A DNA stretch of 64,000 bases, taken from contig CM066298.1 of the NCBI GenBank assembly GCA_033816765.1, forward strand, positions 1,674,001 to 1,738,000, in the 5' to 3' direction. Of the stretch, positions 54,119 to 64,000 are shown one piece after another; position 1 is the stretch's first letter, and every line of letters begins with the position of its first letter. A program made the translations under genes and the position numbers. The notes beneath the pieces were generated by a model, which saw only the letters and a program-made list of their open reading frames with translations, had not been told where the DNA came from and did not search any database. This DNA comes from Nothopassalora personata. Taxonomy: Eukaryota > Ascomycota > Dothideomycetes > Mycosphaerellales > Mycosphaerellaceae.

Positions 54119-56809
54119 TATAAAGACTTTTAAGTATAGGTATATAACTATAAGACTAAAATAGAGTAGTTTATTAGATCTTCCCTAGTTAATAATAAAT
54201 CCCTACTTAAATCCTCCTGTATTCTCGTAGAAGGTAGCTATAGACTATACTTTCTAAAAGGCCTAAACTATATTAAATAGCTTAGGATATAGAGATATAA
54301 TAATCCCCTAGAATTAACTACCCTAGAGAGAATATTTATAACTCTTAGGAAGGAGTAAGTACCTACTACTTATAAGCTAAATAATAGTTTTGTTAGAGTA
54401 TTCCTAAGTAAGAATAATAATAAGTAGTATATATAGTGCTTATATAAGTATACTAACGCGAACTACTATAAGTAGTATCCTAAGAAGAATTCTAGGAATA
54501 AGTCTAAGAAGGGTAGAGAGACCCTAAAGGATAGGGCTATATAGGCGAAGGGTAAAAAGTCTTCTAGGAAGAGGATTGCTATAGTAATTAATAACTAGTT
54601 AAGCATATTATTATCTAATTAGGAGCGTAGCTCTAATAGTAATAGTAACTAGAGATAACTCTATAGGAGATCTAGAGTAGCTATTATAATTATATAACTA
54701 GTATATATAGGAAGGGTAGTAGCTACTATATTAAATCTAATATCTATAGACAAAGTCTATAATATAGGTATATCCTTCTATATCTATAATAATCTTATAG
54801 ACCTTTAAAATGTTAGGCTAAGACTTAGGCCTATATACTTCTCTTAGGCCGTTGGGTAAGGATCTCTTATAACTAAAGGATAACTAGAATAGGTTATAAA
54901 GAACTATCTTAGTTAAGAAAATACCTTCCTCCTTTGTAATATACTTTACTCCCTAGAGTTAGATACTATACTAATCTCTATAGAACTCCTATATAAGAAA
55001 TATAGAGTTTACCTAGATAGACTATCTAAAATACTATTCTAGAAGGGTAAGCCTATAGGCTATATTAAGATAATAAAGAATATTATTATCTTTAGGAACC
55101 TTAGGGTAAATAGGGGTTCTAGGAAGAAGGAAGATAGATTAGTATTCAAAGGACTTACTACTCTTATATTTACTAAGCTAAGAACTAATATAGTTAGATA
55201 GTATTAGAGGCTTAGGTATATTAGTAGTATACTACTTAATACTATAAAAGAAGTAGTTAAGGGCCTAGAAGATATGAAAACTATAGAGTTAGGATATTAT
55301 AAGACTTATAAGCTTATAAGGTTATAGAGAGTTATTTTAAGAATTCCTAGGAGATCTATACTAGAGGCATTAGATAAAATCTATACTAACCTAATTAGAA
55401 TAATTACTCTAGTCTCTTATAATAGTTTTGTATACTACCTTATACTTATATATACTAAGACTAGAATAAGATAGTACTTACTACTTCTAAAGAAGAGTAA
55501 TACTCTAGTAGTAATTAAAACTTAGCTTACTATAATATAGAAGTAATATAAGACGACGCCTAAGATCTAGTTCTTAGAGAGTAGTAGGGAGTTTAATAAT
55601 ATTAAGCTTAGCTTATATACCTAATACAAAGGGATTAGATAGGACTTTATATTACTATATACTCCTAAGTAAAATAGAATTGCTAAAGTATCTAATAAAG
55701 TTATTATTAATAAGGCTAGAGCTATACTTATAGACTCTAGGTTACTATAGAACCTCTAGCCCCTAGCTATAGATTTTATATACTATATTATAAACTGCCT
55801 ATTTAACTTAATCATAAAGAATATACTATAGAAGGACTTTAAGAAGGACCTAGGTATTAATATTAAAGAGATAGACTTAAGGAATATAAGAAGGTTTAGA
55901 TATAAAGTATATAAGTATAACAATAATTATACTAAGTCTAAAAAGTTCTCCGTAAGAGCGGATATATAGTAGTATATAGGACTCTAGGGTAGTTTATTAA
56001 CTAACTACCTAATATAGAAGCTATAGTAGGAGAAAGGTAAATAGGTCTATAAGATAACCTATACCTACTATATAACTTTTAATAAGGATTTCCTATAGAA
56101 CACGTAGTATTATATCCCTATAGGTAAGTAGGTCGCTTAGGGGGAGTAGATAGGATAGCCTATTAAGAGCTCCTAGCTTATAGCTAGTAATAAAGATACT
56201 ATCCTAGACGAAGAAGTTACCTTTCTAAGATATCCCTAGGATAACCCTAAGGACCCTTACTATAAATATAAGGGCAATTATATACCTTATAAAGCGTCTT
56301 ACGCGCTAGAAGTGCGTTACTAACCCTATAAACCTTTAAGGGGAGCTATATAGCTAGAGGAGGAGCTATAATAGTATGGTAACTAACCTAAAATATAAAG
56401 CGCTTCGTAATAATACTCCCCTAAACTAAGGTTAGTCTTAGGGGGAGTATATAATAAAAGATTTATATCTACTATTTAGAGATATATCCCCCTAGCTCTA
56501 GGAATAATCTCCTATAGAGTATAAGCCTTAGACTTCTCCTTAGTCTAAAGAGCTATAATATAAGGAAGTAGCTCCTACTACCTAAGAAGATATAGCCCTA
56601 GCTATATAAGAAGACTCTAACTAGGCTATAATACTATTCTACCCTACCCTATATATTAGGAAGAGGAAGAGAGATAGGACTTATAAGCCTATAAAGCCTA
56701 AATAAGCTAAAGTCTATCCTAAGCTAATAAGGAGAAGTTTAAGATAGAATAGTATTACGGTTAGGTCTAGACTATACGATTATAGCTAACTATTAGACGC
56801 GAACAATTA

Positions 56810-58305
56810 CGTGCACTACACGCAATTACTCGCTTACTAGCGACTTAGTAATCTATAAGCATAGCGATGCTATCTCCTTTATATTTAAGAACGTAAAGAA
56901 TCCCTTATAGTTTCGATGCGTTTAACTTACTATTTAATATTACTATTTAGAATATACTATAACCTAACCTCTACCTTACTACTGCTTAGTCTTTACGAGA
57001 TAAGATAGCTACTGCTTTATTATTCTATCTTAACTTCCTATCGGCCTAAGAACAAACCCGATTAAGCTTAGTCTTCTAATCTTATAATATTATTAGGTTA
57101 TACTAAACCTAATAGCTTTAAACGCCCTCTACGATAGGAGATCGATAGAGTAATAGGGAAACACCCGCCCCTAGTAAAGTAAGTAGAGCCCGACGACCTT
57201 AGACCGCAAACGATACTATTAATGCCTTAGCTACTTATATAGGTAACGAATCCCTTAAGGTTAGTAAGCTAGAATACTACTATAGCGATCGAGACAAGTT
57301 TAATACTTAGGTTTCTTAGATAGATATATACTTCTTATTTAACTCTATAGCTAAGAACCTTAAGCCTGTCTTTACTACTACCTTCTTAAGAGGACGAGTA
57401 TAGCATTAGGTTAAACTATTCCTTAGGAAGTACCTAGATAGTAATAGAGAAGACAACGGCGACGGAGTCTTTAAGTCTTACAATTACCTTAAATATACTA
57501 TAAAGAGCGTCTTTAGAATCTTAAATAAGATCTCTACTACGGTACGCGTTATTTAGCATTTAATATAGAAGACCTCTACCGCGGACTACGCTACTAAATT
57601 CTAGAAATACGCGTAACTTACCGACTAGGACGACGAAGCACTTTAGGTTATATATCGAAGGGGCCTAAAGGAGTAAGTTAAGGACGAGTTAATAAGGGAC
57701 GGTTAGAAGATCGATAGCTTAGGAGAATTAATCTAAATTACGATCGGTCTTAACAATAAGCTCTACGAGAAAGCTTTAGAACGACGATATAACTCTAAGG
57801 TATCCGGAAAAGCCGGATTTACCCTAGGCTACGACAACCGGAATAGAGGCTTTAACGACAATTATAATAGTAAACCTAGGGATAAGCTATACTACGGACT
57901 ATAGCTAATAAAGCTCGACGTTACTAAGAAAGGCCGTAAGATTAGGAATAGTAAGGGGAATAGAAGACCCCCGAGTTTAGGAAAGGAAACACGCACTTAC
58001 TACAGATATAGCAAACCTAGCTACCTAGTAAGGGACTACCGCGGTAAGAATATAGTACGCCGCGAATAGTTTAATATAATATAACCCCGAACTAGTAAAT
58101 CTAAGAGTAGCGTTAGATCTTAAAGAGATACCGACTATACTCGGAGAGTAGAGGAGAGAGCTAGTAATAGAAGTACGACGCCTCTCCTAGACTCCTTAAT
58201 AGGACGAGGAGGATACTATAGGTAGCTAATAGTAGTTATTCTATTTTGGCTATAGAACTAACTATAATAGTTTAATATAATAGTACGAAGAATCAACTAC
58301 GGTAT
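56810..58305 (+). mobile_element. Ty3/gypsy 5' region and gag, truncated first copy
   Basis: Nearly the same sequence as 58440-59892: both contain tcccttatagtttcgatgcg, then acttactatttaatattact, acacccgcccctagtaaag and gag-like frames with ataagctctacgagaaagc near the end. A zinc-knuckle-like coding stretch lies around 57985-58040. This copy stops short of the protease. Differences are mostly transitions. Heavy TAG content; not coding. Confidence 0.75.
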
Positions 58306-60778
58306 TACGGAACAATTCCTATAGACCCTAGAATCATAATAACGAAACGAGCACGTAACTTATCCTACCTAAGCGCTTAGACTTAGGGCAATTAGACTGC
58401 TTATGCTGAGACTAATTAGACTGCTTATACTTAGAATAATTAGACTAATTACCGAGATCTACGAATCTCCTTTATATTTAGGAACGCTAAGAATCCCTTA
58501 TAGTTTCGATGCGTTTAACTTACTATTTAATATTACTGTTTAGAATACATTATAACCTAACCTCTACCTTACTGCTACTTAGTCTCTACGAGATAAGATA
58601 GCTACTACTTTATTACTCCCCCTTAACTTCCTATCGGCCCGAGAATAAACCCGATGAAGCTTATCTTCTTAACTTATGATATTATTAGGTTATACTAAAC
58701 CTAATAGCTTTAAACGCCCTCTACGATAGGAGATTAATAGAGTAATAGGGAACACCCGCCCCTAGTAAAGCAAGTAGAGCCCGACGACCTTAGACCGTAA
58801 ACGATGCTATTAATACCTTAGCTACTTATATAGGTAACGACATCCTTAAGGTTAGTAAGCTAGAGTTCTACTATAGCGATCGAGACAAGTTCGGAACTTA
58901 GGTTAATTAGATAGATATATACTTCTTATTTAACTCTATAGCCGAGAACCTTAAGCCTATCTTCGCTACTACCTTCTTAAGAGGACGAGTATAGTATTAG
59001 GTTAAACTATTCCTTAGGAAATATCTAGATAGTAACGGAGAAGACAATACCGACGGAGTCTTTAAATCTTATAACTATCTTAAGCGTGCTATAAAGAGCG
59101 TCTTTAGAATCTCGAATAAGATCTCTACTACGGTACGCGTTATTTAGCACTTAACTTAGAAGACCTCTACCGCCGACTACGCTACCAAATTCTAGGAATA
59201 CGTATAACTTACCGATTAGGACGATAAAGCGCTTTAGGTTATGTATCGGAGAGGCCTAAAGGAGTACGTTAAGGACGAGTTAATAAGGGACGGTCGGAAG
59301 ATCGATAGCTTAGGAGACCTAGTCTAAGTCACGATTAATCTTAACGATAAGCTCTATAAGAGAGCTTTAGAACGACGATACGACTCTAAGGCGTCCGGAA
59401 AGGCCGGATATACGCTAGGCTACGATAACCGTAACCGAAGCTTTAACGACAATTACGACAAGCCTAGGAGTAAACTATATTATAGACTATAGCCGATAGA
59501 GCTCGACGTTACCGAAAAAGGTCGTAAGATTAGGAACAGTAAGGGGAATAGAAGACCCCCGAGTTTAGGAAAGGAAACACGAACCTACTATAGATATAGT
59601 AAACCTAGCTACCTAGTAAGGGACTACCGCGATAAGAATATAGTACGCCGCGAGTAGTTTAACATAATATAACGCCGAACTAGTAAACCTAAGAGTAGCG
59701 TTAAGTCTCTAGGAGACATCGACTATACTTAGGGAGTAGAGGAGGGAGCCGGTAAAGAAAGCACGAAGCCTCTCCTAGACCCCTTAGAAGGACGAGGAGG
59801 GTACTATAGGTAGCAAATAGTAGTTATTCTATTTGATGCAAAGAACCAACTATAATAGTTTAACATAATAGCACGAAGAGTCGACTACGAGATCGAATCT
59901 AAATCTCGAAATAGTTATAGAAGCCTTTATTAGCGATTCTATTACTAAGACTCGTGTTAAGTTTACTACGCCGCGAAATTAGGCGTAGGGTATTAGCCTT
60001 AGTAACTAAGAGGAAACCTAGGAGTAACGTATAGGCAAAACGCTACACTCCGAGAAGTAGACATTAATGAATCCTACTTTAACGATAATAAAAGCGATAA
60101 AGAAAACTAAGACCTAGGATAGAACGGATCGTAGTTACCGGAACTATAGGAAGAAAGTTAAGAAACTACCGGGCTAGATACTATAGAGGAAGATTAGGAT
60201 CCGGAAGAATTAAGTAAAGAAGATTCCTCCGAAGGAGAAGAGAGCGACACTAACGACAACAACGAATAACTTACCTTTACGGTAGACGTACCTAAGAAAT
60301 TATACGATATAATTGTCTACCTATAGAGAAGGCATAAAGAATTCCTACTAAGGATATTAGGACGACGAATACTACACCCCTACGAGTTTGATAAGACTCT
60401 CGACATACTACGCGCGATAACTTAGAGCTACCTAATTATCGACGTTCGGGAAAATCTTACTATAGTATTTCCCGAACGACTACCTATAGAAAGTAAGATT
60501 ATAGAGAAAGGATACCTTATACCGTTAGGAACATTCGTATTAAACGAATTACGTAATATAGTATAACACGTACGCGTACTCTATTTAGAAACGTAATAGA
60601 TCTAGGAACGTTAACAAATATAGGTATAGACATAGAAAGGCTCGCGCTAGGTTTAAGCGGAGGCCTTAAGACACGAAGTACGACGAACCTTATACGAATA
60701 GGGAAAAGGATTGACTCCTTAGGAATAAGCGACCGAAAGGAGTTATATAACACACATAATGCTTAAGCATCGACTATA

Positions 60779-60988
60779 GTGTTTCGAATAAAGATTATCG
60801 TTAACGGGCATTGGATATATACTATAATAGATTCCGGAGCGAGCGGGAACTTTGCCTCTAAATCATTTATTAAACGACACGGGCTAGCTACCCGTAAGAG
60901 GAGAGAGGGTTATAAATTAATCGCGGTAGACGGATTATCCTTACTTAGTATAGAGCGCGAGACGATACCGCTACTACTTATAATCTAA
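60779..60988 (+). pseudogene. Gypsy aspartyl protease segment
   Basis: A frame that remains open for 69 residues and contains the IIDSGASGNF active-site signature (Asp-Ser-Gly). This is part of the pol polyprotein of the damaged element, not a free gene. Confidence 0.75.
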
Positions 60989-61429
60989 TAGTACTACGAG
61001 GAGATTACCTTAGATATTACTAATATAGCTAGTTATAATATTGTACTTAGTACGCCTTAGTTAAGAAAGCATAACCTAGTAATTAACTAGAGGATAAGAG
61101 TACTTAGATTTAAATAATACGATTGCGTTATTGCTATTAAACCTACGTAGTAGTAGCGTTTACTAGTAGATAAGGTAAGATAGCTAAATAGGATATATCT
61201 TATACCGAATAGAAGGATAGAAGAACTACCTTTAACCGGGACGGACACTAGCGTAGGGCCGCCGGGTCATGAAGTTACTAGAAGTAATAGAAGTAACGTA
61301 CTATCGAAGAATACTAACATCTTAGAGTTAAGTATTCCTAAGGAGTATCGTAAGTGGTCGCGACTCTTTAAAGAGGAGAGAGGCAAAACCGCCTTACCTA
61401 AGCACCGCCTATAGGATCATAAGATTAAC

Positions 61430-62650
61430 ATTTAGCTAGGGAAAGAGCCTCTATAGGAACCCCTATATTAAATGTCTAAGAAAGAGCTATAGACCCTACG
61501 AGAATAGCTAAAGGAGAAGCTAGCTAAAGGATAGATAAGAAGATCTACCTTAAGTATAGGAACTCTATACATGTTTATTCTAAAAGTAAACGGGAAGTTA
61601 CGACTCGTATAGGACTATAGGAAGTTAAATAAGATTACGATTAAAAACCGATACCCGCTACCTAATATCGAAGAAGTATAAGATAGATTAACCGGATCGG
61701 ACTAGTATACGAAGATTAACCTACGAGATGCCTTCTATGCTATACGGATAGTAGAAGGAGAAGAGTAGAAAACCGCTTTTAGGACAAGATACGGACTCTA
61801 CGAATTCTTAGTTATACTAATAGGATTAACTAACGTACCGGCATCCTACTAGGACCTTATTAACGAAACACTAAGAGACCTACTTAACGTATACGTTATT
61901 GCTTATATAGACGATATATTAGTCTATACGAAAGGATTCCTATAGGAATATATAAAACAAGTCTAGGACGTCTTCGAACGACTTACGCAATTAGGATTTA
62001 AGACGGTACCCGAAAAATGCGAATTCTATAAGAAAGAATTTAAATTCCTAGGCTTTATTATTAGTACGACGGGGATAATAATCGACCCTACGAAGACATA
62101 GTCAATTAGAGAATAGCTAGAACCAAAAATAGTTAAGGAAGTACAATTATTCCTTAGACTAGCTAACTATAACCGGAAACTTATTAAGGATTATTTAAAG
62201 ACAGTAGCACTAATAACGATGCTTACGAGGAAAGACGTTAGCTAGAAATAGGGAAGAGAATAAGCCGATGCGTTTAGACAACTTAAGGGACAATACGTAT
62301 TAGCTCCTACGCTTCGACTATTCGATAGTAGTAAGGAAGTCTATATCAAGACCGATACGTCTAATATAGCAATAGGCGTATATCTTATATAGACATATAA
62401 TAGGAAAAGACACCTAGTAGCCTATTACTTCCGGAAAATAACTATAGCGGAATAGAACTACGATATCTATAATAATGAGCTTCTAGCTATTGTTACCGCT
62501 ATATAGTATTAGAGAGTATATATCGAGGGCCTACTAAAGTTAATGATTCTTTCTAACTATAAGAATCTTACGTACTTTACGACGATAAAGGAACTTACCC
62601 GAAGATAAGCCCGCTAGTCGGAGCTACTAGGGCAATATAAGTTTAAAATT
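61430..62650 (+). pseudogene. Gypsy reverse transcriptase and RNase H, TAG-riddled
   Basis: Shows the LRLVQDYRKLN-type fingers motif (Gln codon now TAG), the catalytic AYIDDILVY at about 61891-61917, the EKCEF...FLGFIIS motif, and an RNase H region with YIKTDTSNIAIG at about 62340 and a NELLAIV helix. Motif order and spacing are intact; only point changes to TAG/TAA break it. Confidence 0.8.
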
Positions 62651-62879
62651 AAATATACTCTAGGAAAAGAGAACAGCCGCGTAGACGCGCTAAGCCGGAG
62701 AAGCGACTATATAGAAGGAAAAGAACTAGTATAACATAAGATATTAAAGACGAACCCCGACGGAAGTCTTAGTATAAACACGAGAGAATTTAATAATATC
62801 GTACGGATACTAAGTAATAGGGACGAGCAATTCCCTATATCGTAAGGGAAATACGAAGTACTAAAGGATCGAGAAGAAG

Positions 62880-63930
62880 AGTATATACGACAATATTACG
62901 ACGTACTAACTTACGGACACCCTAGAACTTTAAAAATAACGGACCTAATATAACGTAGCTTCTCCTTCCTATAGATAAGACTTAAGGTGTTACGCTATAT
63001 TAAGCGATACGTACACTACTAATAGAACAAGGCTATAAGACATACGAGATACGATTACCTATAGTTTAGGACACTACTAATAGAACTATAGGACGAAGTT
63101 ATAATAGACTTTATTACGAAGCTCCTACCGTTAAGAGATTAAGTTACGAAACAACTATACGATATAATATTAGTTATAGTTAATAGACTTACGAAATATG
63201 TATACTTTATTCCTATATTAGAAACATATAATACGGAGTAGCTCGGATACCTCGTACTAGATAGACTTATCCGATACTACGGATTTCCCTAAGTATTTAT
63301 AACGGATAGAGACAAGCTATTTATATTAAACTACTAGAGAACGCTTATAGGAATAATCGGAATTAAACATAAGCCATTAATAGTATATTATCCGGAGATA
63401 GACGGATAGACCGAAAGGATAAATTAGACGCTAGAACAATACCTACGATACTATATTAACTATATATAAGACAACTAGGTTTTACTACTACCGATAGCGT
63501 AGATTGTACTAAACAACTACAAATCGTAGACAACTTTAACGACACTATTTTATACGAACTTTAATAAAGATCCTAGCCTATTTAGAAAACCTAGATCCTA
63601 CCTATAAGCCGAAAGAGCAACCGTAACGACGGAGACTCTTAAGGAAGTATATAAAGAAATACATAAGGCAATCGAAGATATATAATAAAAATTGTCTTAA
63701 TAGCGATAAGACATAAGAAAAATAGCACCTCTACTAAAAGAGGGGGATAAGGTCTATCTCCTTATAAAAAACTTAAGAATAAGAAGATAGACTAAGAAAC
63801 TAGATTACATTAAGGTCGGACCATTTTTTATCGGCAAAGTTATAGAACTAGTTAACTATCGCCTACGACTACTACCCGACCCGAAGATCTATCTAGTCTT
63901 CTATATCTCTAAGCTAGAACCCGTAGACGC
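62880..63930 (+). pseudogene. Gypsy integrase, TAG-riddled
   Basis: The core domain is recognised by DFITKLLPL, VNRLTKYVYFIP, the second Asp in VFITDRDKLF and a DG-TERIN motif with the catalytic Glu at about 63400-63425. The tail around KVGPFFIGKVIELVNYRL matches the C-terminal domain of gypsy integrases. Confidence 0.8.
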
Positions 63931-64000
63931 TAGAACACCCTACTAGGAAAGCTTCTATTTCAAGCCGGAAGTAGAAAATGAATTCGAAGTCGAAAGAATC

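Larger units (their letters stand above)
51600..56760 (+). mobile_element. Ty1/copia retrotransposon relic, RIP-like damage
   Basis: Reading plus-strand frames through the stops shows, in order: a gag-like region (from about 51660, interrupted by the pogo element at 52253-54118); a damaged zinc knuckle at about 54440-54490 (CLYKYTN...YPKK); a protease region around 54720-54800; GAG-pre-integrase and integrase at about 55140-56000, with the SREFNNIKL and YTPKQNRIAKVSNK motifs; and the post-integrase segment KYNNNYTKSKKFSVRAD at about 55910-55960. Stops are overwhelmingly TAG at Gln or Trp positions. No reverse transcriptase part is recognised before the gypsy element begins near 56800, so the 3' half is probably missing. 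No function remains. Confidence 0.7.
58440..64000 (+). mobile_element. Ty3/gypsy retrotransposon, second copy, running off the window
   Basis: The second copy of the 5'/gag region (58440-59892) continues into pol: protease (60779-60988), reverse transcriptase and RNase H (about 61430-62650), integrase (about 62880-63600) and a C-terminal chromo-like or integrase tail (about 63740-63930). Order and motifs are those of gypsy/metavirus elements. Virtually every interruption is TAG, with a few TAA, so the protein pattern is readable but the element is inactive. The right end lies outside the window. Confidence 0.85.

Noticed and set aside
54121..64000. Stop-codon reassignment (TAG read as Gln)
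   Set aside because: All housekeeping genes in the window use CAG/CAA normally and several (such as eIF1, which ends in TAG) stop at TAG. The TAGs in the repeats are better explained by C-to-T mutation.

Overview
The window comes from a nuclear chromosome of a filamentous ascomycete. Genes are broken by short introns (about 45-110 bp) with GT...AG ends and CTAAC/CTGAC branch points. Clear orthologues of fungal genes are present: ATG29, AIM11, IPI3, lipoyl synthase, RPL21, RPS9 and eIF1. The transposon-rich end carries RIP-like (repeat-induced point mutation) damage. A Dothideomycete is my best guess, but that is inference from gene style and not proof.

Layout. Positions 1-4800 hold a leucine-rich remnant and one intact beta-lactamase-fold serine hydrolase gene (minus). 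From 4.8 to 7.1 kb are eIF1/SUI1 and a mitochondrial mL45/Mba1-like gene. From 7 to 11.2 kb is gene-poor ground with three decayed BTB/POZ gene copies in tandem. From 11.4 to 17.6 kb is a housekeeping block: ATG29, the head-to-head pair RPL21/RPS9, and an F-box-like gene. From 17.9 to 23.1 kb is an accessory stretch: a GH5 glucanase pseudogene, a transposon remnant with a 16-bp tandem repeat, and small secreted cysteine-rich genes, one of them complete (six Cys).

From 23.4 to 33.1 kb are LIP5 and AIM11 (divergent, both mitochondrial), a frameshifted hypothetical gene, a divergent pair of an FMN-dependent monooxygenase and a Dal5-type anion permease (a plausible small catabolic unit), and an RRM gene with a duplicated 183-bp block upstream. 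From 33.7 to 40 kb there is almost no coding sequence except a broken gene with about five Myb/SANT-like repeats. From 40.1 to 50.5 kb are IPI3 (WD40, ribosome biogenesis), a secreted Thr/Ser-rich wall-type protein, a seven-exon sugar transporter, a hypothetical nuclear-looking protein, a small secreted four-Cys protein and an F-box pseudogene.

From about 50.9 kb to the end the DNA becomes AT-rich and full of TAG stops. It holds a Ty1/copia relic and a Ty3/gypsy element whose 5'/gag part is present twice. Inside the copia relic sits a structurally complete, undamaged pogo/Fot1 DNA transposon with 70-bp perfect terminal inverted repeats and an open 555-residue DDD transposase. It must have arrived after the mutational wave that destroyed its host element. 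No tRNA, rRNA, CRISPR array or prokaryotic feature was found.
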